From positions 1 to 39,585 of the forward strand of contig BJUT01000040.1 in the NCBI GenBank assembly GCA_007988745.1: a stretch of DNA of 39,585 nt, in the 5' to 3' direction. This stretch comes from Pseudoalteromonas atlantica (GTDB taxonomy: Bacteria; Pseudomonadota; Gammaproteobacteria; Enterobacterales; Alteromonadaceae). Positions 1 to 8,434 of this stretch are shown piece by piece (position 1 is the stretch's first letter; each line of letters starts with the position of its first letter). The notes under the pieces are model-generated. The model saw only the letters and a program-made list of their open reading frames with translations, was not told the origin of the DNA and ran no database searches. The translations under genes and the position numbers were made by a program.

Positions 1-154
1 AACGGATTTTTACGCAAGCGTTTTTTAATAAAAACTATAAATAAAAGCTCTTTCGTGCATTTTTCACTCTAAAGAGCCAAAGACAGTACAAAAAACAAAC
101 TAAACCTATACACAAAAGCCAGTTTGTTTTAAATATAACGATGTATAAAACGCA

Positions 155-177
155 AAAAGCACCTATAAGGTGCTTTT
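155..177 (-). terminator. Hairpin terminator after cnoX
   Basis: A perfect 10-bp inverted repeat (AAAAGCACCT / AGGTGCTTTT) with a 3-nt loop lies 25 bp beyond the stop of the leftward chaperone gene. The A and T ends make it symmetrical, so it could act in both directions. The rest of bases 1-200 holds no ORF that I can support. Confidence 0.65.
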
Positions 178-201
178 AAGTTAATTTATTAACTGCGCGT
201 A

Positions 202-1080
202 TTAATACAAAATACTATAAAGCTTTCTTCTGTATTTTGCTGCAAGTGCATCTCCATCTGGTAGAGAAGCGATAATTGCTAAAAAGCTTGCTTTAGCGTC
301 ATTAAAGTTAAGATCCTTTTTAAGTACGCTGAACAGTGTTTCGAGTGCTTCTTCTTTTCGTCCTGCATCATTTAGCAATTGGCTTAACTCTATTTTCAGG
401 TCTAAGTCATTTGGGTACTTTTCTACTTGCGATTGCTTTTCTTTTATCTCTGGCGAGTCGGTAGCTTCTAGAGCCGCTTCGCATTTAGCTTTTATATTAT
501 GAAAATAAGCATCTTGCTCTTGGGCGTCAATTGTATCAATGAGTGCTTGCGCATCATCTAACTTGTGTATTTGAATGCATATATCGGCTAACACAAGCTT
601 TATACGTGCGTTTGCACTGTCTATTTCATACGCTTGCTTTGCGTAATTAAATGCAGCATTTAGATCCGACTTTAATAATGCTTGTTTTGCTTGTTCAAGA
701 AGTAGGTCCTGTTGCGCTGGTAAATGCTTACTCAGGGCTTCGCGAATTTGCGCGTCTGTTTGTGCACCCGCTAATAAATCTACTGGAGCTGAATCTTTTA
801 ACAACACAAGTGTAGGTAAGGTTTGCAAGCCAACCTGCTGCGCTAATTGCGAGGCGAGTGCTTGTTCTGCGTCACAATCAAGATTAGCCACTACAATATG
901 GTCTTTATATTGCGTAGCTAAATTTTCTAATATACCGATTTGGCTAATACACTCAGGACTTTGTGGCGAGTGGAAGTTAAGCAGCACCAACTTTTGTTGT
1001 GATGTTTCACCGAGTACTTGCTGAAGGTTTTGTGCGTTGATACTAACTATGTTGCTCATTGAATTAATTGCCATATTCAT
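202..1080 (-). CDS. cnoX: Thioredoxin-like/TPR co-chaperone CnoX (YbbN)
   Basis: The protein has 292 residues: an N-terminal thioredoxin fold (about 10-120) followed by a TPR-like helical region. The end (GDALAAKYRRKLYSILY) and the block around SPEIKEKQSQV match E. coli YbbN/CnoX closely. In that family the protein acts in the cytoplasm as a holdase that hands clients to DnaK and GroEL. The usual CXXC site is replaced by SPEC (one cysteine), as in E. coli where only one cysteine remains, so oxidoreductase activity is not expected. The start is uncertain: ATG at 1080 gives the longest frame, but the ATG at 1059 (MSNIVSIN) matches the E. coli N-terminus better, and neither has a clear Shine-Dalgarno. 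It is divergent from the amidohydrolase gene. Confidence 0.9.
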   Translation of the reverse strand: MNMAINSMSNIVSINAQNLQQVLGETSQQKLVLLNFHSPQSPECISQIGILENLATQYKDHIVVANLDCDAEQALASQLAQQVGLQTLPTLVLLKDSAPVDLLAGAQTDAQIREALSKHLPAQQDLLLEQAKQALLKSDLNAAFNYAKQAYEIDSANARIKLVLADICIQIHKLDDAQALIDTIDAQEQDAYFHNIKAKCEAALEATDSPEIKEKQSQVEKYPNDLDLKIELSQLLNDAGRKEEALETLFSVLKKDLNFNDAKASFLAIIASLPDGDALAAKYRRKLYSILY

Positions 1081-1153
1081 TTATTTAGGTTTTTATATGG
1101 AGACGAACATAATAAATACAAGTATTAAATACTTTCAAATAATGAGGGAAAAC

Positions 1154-2467
1154 ATGAAAATCACCTATCTAGCTGCAGCATTTATGATAGCAAGCCCACT
1201 TACTTACGCTAAGTCACTAAACTTAGATTTAACTAAGAGTATGCCAGCTATTGAAAAGTTTTACCTCGACTTACATCAATCTCCAGAGCTTTCATATCAC
1301 GAACAAGAAACTGGCCAAAAAATAGCATCGCAATTAACAAAACTTGGGTTTGATGTAACAGATAATGTGGGCGGTTATGGTGTGGTAGGGATTTATAAAA
1401 ATGGCACCGGCCCTACAATAATGATTCGTACTGATACCGATGGCCTACCAATCACAGAGCAAACCGGTAAACCTTATGCATCTAAAGTACAAGTGACCAA
1501 TGAGCATGGGAATAAAGTAGGTGTAATGCATGGCTGTGGCCACGATATACATATGAGCTCGTTTATTGGTACTGCTGAGCAACTTATTGCCCACAAAGAT
1601 AAGTGGCAAGGAACGTTAATGATGGTTGCGCAACCTGCAGAAGAAGTTGGCGGTGGAGCAAAAGCCATGTTAAGTGAAGGCTTATTTAGTAAATATGCTA
1701 AGCCTGATCATGTTATTGCGCTGCATGTTAGTGCCAGCGTGCCTGCGGGTAAGGTATCAATGAAAAATGAATACACCATGGCAAGTGTTGATTCGGTAGA
1801 TATAACTATAAAAGGTAAAGGCGGACACGGCGCCTACCCGCACACAACCGTAGACCCTGTTGTTATTGCGGCGCGTACGGTATTAGCATTACAAACAATC
1901 ACAAGCCGCGAGCTTTCTCCACTTGAGCCTTCTGTTGTGACTGTGGGATCTATTCATGGTGGCTCAAAGCATAATGTGATTTCCGATGAAGTAAAACTAC
2001 AGCTTACGCTTAGAAGCTACAACCCAGAGGTACGTACGGCGCAAATAGCTGCTATAAAACGTATTACGGCGGGTATTGCTCAAAGTGCTGGCCTTACTGA
2101 GTCACATTACCCTGTTGTTCACGTTCATGAAGATGAATCTATTCCATCTACTTACAATAACCCTCAGCAAACTAACATTGTTAGGAGTGCTATTGCTGAT
2201 GCAATTGGCGAAACTAATGTACTTGAGACAAAAGCGGTTATGGCTGGTGAAGATTTTGGGCTATACGGTAGAACTGATGAAAACATTCCTATTACGTTAT
2301 TTTGGTTAGGTGGAGTAAACCAGCAGCAATATACAAATGCGATGAAAAGTAACCAAACACTTCCTTCATTACACTCAAGTAAATTTGCGCCAGATTATAA
2401 AGTAGCATTACCGACCGGAATAAAAGCCATGAGTAACGCTGCAGTCGCGTTATTTAATAAAAAATAA
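1154..2467 (+). CDS. Secreted M20-family amidohydrolase/metallopeptidase
   Basis: A 437-residue zinc hydrolase of the M20D type (hippurate/IAA-amino acid hydrolase, N-acyl-amino acid amidohydrolase). The ATG at 1154 is preferred over the longer frame from 1037 because a GAGG ribosome site lies 6-9 nt upstream and translation then begins with a typical signal peptide ending near LTYA-K. Expected metal and catalytic residues are present: the GCGHDIHM block (C128, H130, D131), the E163-E164 pair in AEEVGGG, and a C-terminal AGEDFG block. It probably cleaves N-acyl or aminoacyl amides in the periplasm; the substrate cannot be read from sequence. It is followed by a strong hairpin terminator that overlaps the end of convergent topB. 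Confidence 0.88.
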   Translation: MKITYLAAAFMIASPLTYAKSLNLDLTKSMPAIEKFYLDLHQSPELSYHEQETGQKIASQLTKLGFDVTDNVGGYGVVGIYKNGTGPTIMIRTDTDGLPITEQTGKPYASKVQVTNEHGNKVGVMHGCGHDIHMSSFIGTAEQLIAHKDKWQGTLMMVAQPAEEVGGGAKAMLSEGLFSKYAKPDHVIALHVSASVPAGKVSMKNEYTMASVDSVDITIKGKGGHGAYPHTTVDPVVIAARTVLALQTITSRELSPLEPSVVTVGSIHGGSKHNVISDEVKLQLTLRSYNPEVRTAQIAAIKRITAGIAQSAGLTESHYPVVHVHEDESIPSTYNNPQQTNIVRSAIADAIGETNVLETKAVMAGEDFGLYGRTDENIPITLFWLGGVNQQQYTNAMKSNQTLPSLHSSKFAPDYKVALPTGIKAMSNAAVALFNKK

Positions 2468-2477
2468 GCCGTATTTG

Positions 2478-2514
2478 AGAGCTCAGCGATTAAGTGGTTG
2501 CTGAGCTCTTTTTA
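2478..2514 (+). terminator. Terminator of the amidohydrolase gene, overlapping topB
   Basis: A perfect 10-bp stem (AGAGCTCAGC / GCTGAGCTCT) with a 12-nt loop is followed by a T run on the plus strand. The TAA stop of convergent topB (2490-2492, minus) lies in the loop, so the right arm codes for the last residues of topoisomerase III. There is no matching T run for the minus strand, so it should act only rightward. Confidence 0.75.
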
Positions 2515-4430
2515 TAATTTGATTTTTTAAATGGTGCTTTTTTACCACCCTTAGCAAAGCGCTTTTTAGGCGGTGTTTTAGGGAGCTTTGAAAATACATG
2601 GCTATCACAACTAGCTGCTTGCTGTACAAAACCTTCAAGCTCCACCAGCAGTGGTTGTAAAAATTGTTGGTAGCTCATTGCTTGTTGAGCAATGTTGCCT
2701 AAACTCGCCTCCCATTTAGCGGTCAAATCGGGGCTAGCTAAGCCCTCTGGTAAAACACTAATAAGTGCCAAGCCTGTTTGTGTAGCTTTAATTGATTTAC
2801 CTTCGCGCTTTAAAAAACGACGCCTAAATAATAATTCAATAATGCCTGCGCGGGTTGCCTCTGTACCTAACCCATCGGTCTCTTTGAGTATTTTTTTAAT
2901 TTGTGAATCTTTTACATAACGACTAATGCCGGTCATGGCACTTAGCAATGTTGCATCAGTAAAATGAGACGGTGGCGTAGTGTGTTTTTCTACCACTTCA
3001 CCTTTAGTGCAGTTAAGTGCCATGCCTTTTGTTAAATGAGGCAAGGTTGCTTCATCTTTTAGCTCGGCTTTGCCCATTAATACCTTAAACCCTAAGCTTA
3101 CATCTTGCTTTGCATTGGCTTTAAATAAACCTCCCGCAATTGTTACCTCTACTTTAGTTTCGTTATAAATGTAATCGGGGTAAAACTGAATTAGGTAATG
3201 CCTGCTAATAAGTTGATATACTTTTGCTTCATCAGCCGCCAAAGTCGCTGTTTTTAGTTGTTTAGCGGTAGGTACAATTGCGTGGTGTGCAGCCACTTTT
3301 GCATCGTTGAAACATTTGCTGCGTTTTTTAGCGTCTGGCCCATTCACAAACTCAGTATTTTGACCGCCATTAGCTGCAATTGCTTTTAAAATTGCAGGCG
3401 CATCTAAATGATGCTCTTTAGGCAAATAACGATTATCAGAACGAGGGTAAGTAATTAACTTATGACGCTCATAGAGCGTTTGGCAAATATCGAGTACTTG
3501 CTGAGCTGCCATACCAAATGCCTTTGCAGCATCTATTTGCAGTGCCGATAAATTATAAGGCAGCGGCGCACTTTGTTTTTTTTGTTTTTGTTCGAGCGCT
3601 GTAACCTCGCCTGGTTGATTCGCTATTCGCGAGGCGACGTTTTCGGCTAATGCATTATTTAAAACGCGGCCCTCTTCATCTTGGTACGGCTCGCAGGCTT
3701 TGCTTGGTACCCACTTGGCCACAAAGCTTTGCTGCTCAGGAGTTATTAAATGCGCCAACACTTCATAAAATGGTTTTGACACAAAGTTAGCTATTTCGTT
3801 ATCCCGGTTAACCACTAAACCTAAAATTGGGGTTTGTACGCGACCCACCGACAACACATTGCCAAAGCCTGCTTTTTGTCCCGCCAGCGTATAAGCACGC
3901 GTAAGGTTCATACCAAATAACCAATCTGCACGTGAACGCGCAAGCGCCGACACACTAAGCGGAATAAATTCACGATTTGAACGCATAGTAGTAAGCGCTT
4001 TTTTTACCGCCGCTAAATTTAAATCACTTATAAGTAAACGCTGAATGCTTTGCTTTTTGGTTTTACTTATTTTGGCTTGATCTATGACTTCATCAACCAA
4101 CAATTGGCCTTCGCGATCGGGATCCCCCGCATGCACGAGTACTGATGCCTGCTTAATTAGCTTTTTTAAAATAGTTAATTGCTTACGCGTTTTCGTTTTT
4201 GCCTTGAGCTGCCATTGCTGTGGCACTATGGGCAGGTGCTCAAATTGCCACTTTTTAAAACGCGCATCATAATCATCAGGTTCAGCTTGCTCAAGTAAGT
4301 GCCCTATACACCACGAGACACAGTCACCATTAGCCACTTCTATATAACCATCGTGTTTTTTATGTGGTTTTGGCAATGCATCAGCAATAGCTCTGCCAAG
4401 TGATGGCTTTTCTGCGATATAGAGTTTCAT
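2490..4430 (-). CDS. topB: DNA topoisomerase III
   Basis: A 646-residue type IA topoisomerase that decatenates and relaxes DNA through a 5'-phosphotyrosine link. The N-terminal TOPRIM domain carries the early lysine/glutamate block (AEKPSLGRAIA, residues 6-16) and the acidic HAGDPDREG motif (100-108). The catalytic tyrosine is Y328 in LITYPRSD, the same number as in E. coli TopB. The tail (about 610-646) is rich in lysine and probably binds nucleic acid. Length and start fit the family. The gene is convergent with the amidohydrolase gene and its last codons form one arm of that gene's terminator. Confidence 0.96.
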   Translation of the reverse strand: MKLYIAEKPSLGRAIADALPKPHKKHDGYIEVANGDCVSWCIGHLLEQAEPDDYDARFKKWQFEHLPIVPQQWQLKAKTKTRKQLTILKKLIKQASVLVHAGDPDREGQLLVDEVIDQAKISKTKKQSIQRLLISDLNLAAVKKALTTMRSNREFIPLSVSALARSRADWLFGMNLTRAYTLAGQKAGFGNVLSVGRVQTPILGLVVNRDNEIANFVSKPFYEVLAHLITPEQQSFVAKWVPSKACEPYQDEEGRVLNNALAENVASRIANQPGEVTALEQKQKKQSAPLPYNLSALQIDAAKAFGMAAQQVLDICQTLYERHKLITYPRSDNRYLPKEHHLDAPAILKAIAANGGQNTEFVNGPDAKKRSKCFNDAKVAAHHAIVPTAKQLKTATLAADEAKVYQLISRHYLIQFYPDYIYNETKVEVTIAGGLFKANAKQDVSLGFKVLMGKAELKDEATLPHLTKGMALNCTKGEVVEKHTTPPSHFTDATLLSAMTGISRYVKDSQIKKILKETDGLGTEATRAGIIELLFRRRFLKREGKSIKATQTGLALISVLPEGLASPDLTAKWEASLGNIAQQAMSYQQFLQPLLVELEGFVQQAASCDSHVFSKLPKTPPKKRFAKGGKKAPFKKSNYKKSSATT

Positions 4431-4475
4431 GGGAGTTGCTCATTAACTGTTTATATGAACAGTAGTTTAGCACAG

Positions 4476-4982
4476 CTATTTAGAAGGTGGAGCGCTTTCT
4501 ATTTTTGAGGGGGAATTACTTTTTTTAGCGAAAAGCATAATTAAAGGTAAATAACACACTATGACGGTGCCAATGTTGATAAAGGGCATTAACGTTTTGT
4601 AAATAATGGTGCTGTACGCTAAATCCCAAAGGTGACGGTCAACTAATCTGAATAATTGTAATATAGGTGCGCCAATAACCACTAACTGACCAATAACGCA
4701 TTGCCATAAATAAACTTTATCTTTTATTCCCCAATAAGCTATTAACCCCATCCATATAATATCGGTAGCCGCCCATACTAAATAACGATAGATATAAATA
4801 TCGTCAAACTCTCTCAAGCTAGAGGCTGTTATCCCCCCAAAGAAGAAAAAAGCGACGGTCAGTAATGCAAATCTAAAGGCTAAGTAATCTTTGAATATAA
4901 AAAATATAAAAAGAGCCGGGCTTAGCATAAAGACCCAGCTTTTACTTAAAATACTAACGAAATACAAAAACCAATCAGGCAA
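4476..4982 (-). CDS. Five-helix membrane protein of unknown function
   Basis: I do not recognise a family. The 168-residue product has about five hydrophobic segments (roughly 15-31, 36-52, 68-84, 90-110, 133-152) and a polar C-terminal tail. A conserved-looking REFDDIYIYRY stretch sits between helices 2 and 3. The start is a TTG: an AAGG ribosome site lies 9 nt upstream, and an in-frame stop lies three codons before the TTG, so a much longer protein is excluded. A possible 24-residue ORF ends 11 nt upstream on the same strand. The gene lies between topB and pomB, both also leftward. Confidence 0.7.
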   Translation of the reverse strand: MPDWFLYFVSILSKSWVFMLSPALFIFFIFKDYLAFRFALLTVAFFFFGGITASSLREFDDIYIYRYLVWAATDIIWMGLIAYWGIKDKVYLWQCVIGQLVVIGAPILQLFRLVDRHLWDLAYSTIIYKTLMPFINIGTVIVCYLPLIMLFAKKSNSPSKIESAPPSK

Positions 4983-4993
4983 AATGTTTTACC

Positions 4994-5068
4994 TTATTTT
5001 TCTTTTGTATCGTCGTCGGTACCATCACCATTACCTGGCATATCACAATATTTAATTATAACTTTCAC
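4994..5068 (-). CDS. Possible tiny ORF (24 residues) upstream of the membrane protein
   Basis: A GTG-started frame of 24 codons ends with TAA 11 nt before the TTG of the five-helix membrane protein. The peptide starts hydrophobic/basic (MKVIIKYCDM) and ends in an acidic glycine-rich tail (PGNGDGTDDDTKEK) with a single cysteine. The ribosome site is weak (GGA about 7 nt upstream). It could be a small peptide partner, a leader ORF coupled to the next gene, or chance. Nothing in the sequence proves expression. Confidence 0.35.
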   Translation of the reverse strand: MKVIIKYCDMPGNGDGTDDDTKEK

Positions 5069-5193
5069 AGCGCATCCATTACATATGTTAAGGAAATGTA
5101 CTTTAAGCTAAAATAATGAGCTTGCCAAGATACTTAGGTGATTAAGTACCTCAAAAAGAAACTTAATTAGAGAAATTAGCGCCCGCTACTCGC

Positions 5194-6114
5194 CTAGCGC
5201 ACATCAATAGGGTCTGACTCTTTAGCCTTACCTTGTAAGATTGATATTTCTACTCGGCGATTTCTACGCCTATCTTCGTTTGAATCATTCGGAACAAGTG
5301 GACGAGTATCAGCACGCCCTACGACCATCATGCGGTTTTTATCAAACCCTTGTACCGTTTGTAATTCGCTTGCTACTGCTACTGCACGCTTTGACGATAA
5401 GTCCCAGTTATTAATATATAACTCGTTAGAAACCTGAAAATCATCGGTGTGACCCGATACCGTAATTTCACCAGGTACATCTTTTAATAACTCACCAATA
5501 TCTTGAATTATGGGCTTAAACTTAGGTTGTAAAAAAGCACTGCCAGAGGGAAATGAGCCATTTTCACGGATACGAATAATGATTTGCTGCCCTAAAGATT
5601 CAAGCTCGATTGCACCGTCGATAATTTGTTTTTCGAGCTGTTGTGCTATTTTTTTCACTAACTCGTTAGTTTGTTCTTGATCGGCGGCTGAAGTTGCTTG
5701 CTCTGAAGATTGCTGCTGCGATGTACTACGTGACTCGCCACCACGTTTATCGCCACGTTGCTCTTGTCTACCACCAGCAGAGCTTTCATCACCCGCTTGA
5801 AACTCTAACATTTGCTGGGTCATTTCAACGGTTTGTTGCTGAATGGTTTCTATCGGGGTAGGTTCAGGCTTACCTGGGGTAAATTCCATAGCAATAACCG
5901 AGGTCCCTTTAGGGATATCTTTTACTTCTATTTTGTTTTGCACACCAAATGCAAACTTCATCGAGCCTGCTATTTGCTTAAATTTAAGTACATCCATTTC
6001 TGAAAACGCGAGCAAAAGTACAAAAAAGCACATTAAAAGCGACATTAAGTCGGCAAATGTTCCCATCCAAGCAGGCAGACCTGGGGGTGGGCATTTGCAC
6101 TCTTGATCAGACAT
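5194..6114 (-). CDS. pomB: Sodium-driven flagellar stator protein PomB
   Basis: A 306-residue MotB/PomB protein. After a short cysteine- and proline-rich start (CKCPPPGLP) comes one membrane helix (about 20-42) with the ion-binding aspartate D22 in GTFADLMSLLM, followed by the plug/linker and, from about 170, an OmpA-like peptidoglycan-binding domain with a typical GHTDD block and NRRVEIS ending. The first 70 residues are close to Vibrio PomB, including EMDVLKFKQIAGSMKF, which favours sodium coupling. The 100-160 linker is low complexity (Q, S, G, E). It follows pomA by 2 bp and should share its message. Confidence 0.95.
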   Translation of the reverse strand: MSDQECKCPPPGLPAWMGTFADLMSLLMCFFVLLLAFSEMDVLKFKQIAGSMKFAFGVQNKIEVKDIPKGTSVIAMEFTPGKPEPTPIETIQQQTVEMTQQMLEFQAGDESSAGGRQEQRGDKRGGESRSTSQQQSSEQATSAADQEQTNELVKKIAQQLEKQIIDGAIELESLGQQIIIRIRENGSFPSGSAFLQPKFKPIIQDIGELLKDVPGEITVSGHTDDFQVSNELYINNWDLSSKRAVAVASELQTVQGFDKNRMMVVGRADTRPLVPNDSNEDRRRNRRVEISILQGKAKESDPIDVR

Positions 6115-6116
6115 GG

Positions 6117-6884
6117 TTACTCCTCGGTATCCACTTTGCGCTTAGACTCAGCAAGGTAGTTTTTCAATATACCTTCAATTACTTTCGGGTTTTGACCATC
6201 TTGAATACCTAAAATAGCATCCAGTATTAGACGCTGATTCATGGCTTCTTCGTCTTTGCGAAGCTCAAGTTTTACCTGAATAGGAATAGCCACTACATTT
6301 GCTAAAAATGCACCATATAAAGTAGTTAATAATGCCACCGCCATTGCGGGGCCAATGGCTTTAGGGTCATCCATGTTAGATAACATAGCAACTAAGCCTA
6401 TTAACGTTCCTATCATACCCATTGCTGGGGCTATATCGGCAAGTGACTTAAATAAACCGGCGCCCAGTTCGTGACGAGTTGTGGTTAAAGAAATGTCTTT
6501 TTGAAGCGTGGCACGAACTACATCAGCATCGTGGCCATCAACGAGCATATCTACACCTTTGCGCATAAAAGGGTTTGGTATTTCGGCTTCTTCGAGGGCT
6601 AAAAACCCCCCTTTACGGGCTGAATCAGCAAGTTCAACTGCTTTTTCAATCAGCTCTTCTGGCGATTCGATTTTAAACATAAATGCTTTACCAACAACCT
6701 TACCTATGCCCAAAAACTGCGACAAGGTAAAGTTTGATAACACAATAAATAGTGAGCCACCAAATACAATTACACTAGAAGGCGCGTCGGCAAACATCCC
6801 CATTTCACCGCTACTACTCATAAACATGGACATGACAATTAAACCAATTGCGCCAAGGATCCCAATTATGGTTGCTAAATCCAC
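6117..6884 (-). CDS. pomA: Sodium-driven flagellar stator protein PomA
   Basis: A 255-residue MotA/PomA channel protein with four membrane helices (two near the N-terminus, two around residues 150-200). The block DIAPAMGMIGTLIGLVAMLSN and the following DDPKAIGPAMAVALL match Vibrio PomA very closely. It forms the stator ring with PomB and couples sodium flow to torque. The start is GTG (6884-6882), supported by a strong GGAGG 4 nt upstream. A sigma-28 promoter is visible about 50 bp upstream. It is divergent from xseB. Confidence 0.96.
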   Translation of the reverse strand: MDLATIIGILGAIGLIVMSMFMSSSGEMGMFADAPSSVIVFGGSLFIVLSNFTLSQFLGIGKVVGKAFMFKIESPEELIEKAVELADSARKGGFLALEEAEIPNPFMRKGVDMLVDGHDADVVRATLQKDISLTTTRHELGAGLFKSLADIAPAMGMIGTLIGLVAMLSNMDDPKAIGPAMAVALLTTLYGAFLANVVAIPIQVKLELRKDEEAMNQRLILDAILGIQDGQNPKVIEGILKNYLAESKRKVDTEE

Positions 6885-6935
6885 ATTTCCTCCAAAGTAT
6901 TATACTTTGTTATTCAAACTTTTATTATTAACTGC

Positions 6936-6962
6936 TTATCGGCAAGATACTGAAATACTTAA
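6936..6962 (-). promoter_or_regulatory. Sigma-28 (FliA) promoter of pomAB
   Basis: Read on the minus strand, TTAAGTAT (6962-6955), an 11-nt spacer and GCCGATAA (6943-6936) occur in order. The family consensus is TAAAGTTT-N11-GCCGATAA, so the -10 element matches 8/8 and the -35 element 6/8 with exact spacing. The position, about 50 bp before the pomA start, suits a late flagellar gene. Confidence 0.8.
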
Positions 6963-7134
6963 GCCATTTTTGAAAAAAGTGTAAAACACTGTGTTTGGCC
7001 TAATTTTAGATCAAGATACCCTACTCGCCTAGCGACTGATTAATTTTATTGTACACAGTGAGCACTAATACGCATCTTATACATGGTAAAAATACGATTT
7101 AAACTGATATAACTCAAAAAACAACGATCATCCT

Positions 7135-7163
7135 TTGACCTAGTTTAGCATTCCCCCTAAAAT
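7135..7163 (+). promoter_or_regulatory. Sigma-70-type promoter of xseB-ispA-dxs
   Basis: TTGACC (7135-7140), a 17-nt spacer and TAAAAT (7158-7163) form a 5/6 plus 5/6 match to the housekeeping consensus. Transcription would begin near 7170, about 30 nt before xseB. The remainder of the 315-bp pomA-xseB gap (6885-7199) shows only the divergent sigma-28 promoter. Confidence 0.6.
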
Positions 7164-7199
7164 TGGCTCCTAAATTTATCATGCTGGCTGAAATTAAAC

Positions 7200-7442
7200 A
7201 TGGCGACTAAAAAACCTGAAAACCTAAGTTTTGAACAAGCACTCGAAGAATTATCAACTATTGTCGGTGAAATGGAACAAGGTGATTTATCGCTTGAGCA
7301 GTCGTTAAAGCAATTTGAGCGTGGTATAGCCTTAGCTAACGCCTCAACGGGTAAGTTACAACAAGCAGAACAAAAAGTGTCTATTTTAATGGGTAATGAC
7401 GAAAAAGCAGCGCTTACTTCATTTAACAACGATATGGAATAA
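7200..7442 (+). CDS. xseB: Exodeoxyribonuclease VII small subunit
   Basis: An 80-residue protein, the same length as E. coli XseB, with the family pattern LSFEQALEEL, LEQSLKQFERG and a KLQQAEQKV ending. Several of these subunits coat the coiled-coil of XseA in the enzyme that degrades single-stranded DNA to oligonucleotides. xseA is not in this window. The gene starts the xseB-ispA-dxs cluster, which is widely conserved in gammaproteobacteria. No strong Shine-Dalgarno is visible before the ATG. Confidence 0.93.
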   Translation: MATKKPENLSFEQALEELSTIVGEMEQGDLSLEQSLKQFERGIALANASTGKLQQAEQKVSILMGNDEKAALTSFNNDME

Positions 7443-7444
7443 CC

Positions 7445-8332
7445 GTGAGCATACAAGAAAAAATAGAATGTGCTCAACAAGATGTCGTAAAGACCCTGCA
7501 ACAGTACTTTGATCAACCCCTTGATACTGCACACACAGTAAAAGAAGCCACCCAGTACGGCTTATTTAACGGTGGCAAGCGTTTACGCCCCTTTTTAGTC
7601 TACGCAAGTGGTGAAATGCTCGGAGCTAATAAGCAAGATTTAGATATTCTTGCTGCTGCTATTGAGTGTATTCATAGCTACTCGTTGGTGCACGATGATT
7701 TACCAGCCATGGATGATGACGACCTTCGCCGTGGACGCCCAACTTGCCATATAGAGTTTGACGATGCGCATGCAATTTTAGCGGGCGATGCACTTCAAAC
7801 ATTGGCCTTTGAGCTTATCTCGGCTCACAATTTTACCTGCAGCGCATCAACACAAGTAAAAATGATCAGCGCACTGGCTAAAGCATCGGGGCTAGAAGGC
7901 ATGGTAGGCGGGCAAGGGCTAGATATTGCAGCCACAGATAAAGTGATTACAGTACAACAGCTTGAACGAATTCATAGATTAAAAACGGGTGCCTTAATCA
8001 ACTGTGCCATTACATTGGGTGCATTATGTAGCGAAAAAGCAGACAAACAAACCTTAGAAAACTTACGTGTTTTTGGGTATGCTATAGGGCTGGCATTTCA
8101 AGTGCACGACGACATTTTAGATGTTGAAGGTGACACATTTACTTTAGGTAAGCCACAAGGCTCTGATTTAGCTGCTAATAAAGCAACTTATCCGGCCCTA
8201 TTAGGTATGCAAGGTGCCAAGCAAATGGCGCAAAATTTAATAGAGCAAGCGCATCAAGCATTAAACAAAATAGATGCTGATACCTCTACTCTAGCGGCGC
8301 TGGCAAACTACCTGATTAAACGTGACCATTGA
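7445..8332 (+). CDS. ispA: Farnesyl diphosphate synthase
   Basis: A 295-residue short-chain trans-prenyltransferase that condenses IPP with DMAPP and GPP to make farnesyl diphosphate in the cytoplasm. The first aspartate-rich motif is DDLPAMD (84-90), followed by the RRGRPT block, and the second is DDILD near residue 222. The NGGKRLRPF block binds the diphosphate. The start is GTG at 7445, two bases after the xseB stop, so translation is probably coupled. Its partner dxs follows 100 bp downstream. Confidence 0.96.
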   Translation: MSIQEKIECAQQDVVKTLQQYFDQPLDTAHTVKEATQYGLFNGGKRLRPFLVYASGEMLGANKQDLDILAAAIECIHSYSLVHDDLPAMDDDDLRRGRPTCHIEFDDAHAILAGDALQTLAFELISAHNFTCSASTQVKMISALAKASGLEGMVGGQGLDIAATDKVITVQQLERIHRLKTGALINCAITLGALCSEKADKQTLENLRVFGYAIGLAFQVHDDILDVEGDTFTLGKPQGSDLAANKATYPALLGMQGAKQMAQNLIEQAHQALNKIDADTSTLAALANYLIKRDH

Positions 8333-8434
8333 GTGTTACATATACGTATTGCCATTTAGCACTGACATTATTACTCAACAGCGGTAACAACTAATAAGTT
8401 AGCACCGGTGTTAGCGAAGGATAAAATAAATACC

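Noticed and set aside
1037..1153. Longer N-terminus for the M20 amidohydrolase
   Set aside because: It would bury the signal peptide behind 39 residues and overlaps the start of the divergent chaperone gene; the ATG at 1154 has a ribosome site and a normal signal peptide.
5186..7034. Identical 14-bp segments (CTACTCGCCTAGCG) at 5186-5199 and 7021-7034 flanking pomAB
   Set aside because: In a 39.6-kb window a few 14-bp matches are expected by chance, one copy overlaps the end of pomB coding sequence, and pomAB is conserved core sequence, so this is not evidence of insertion.
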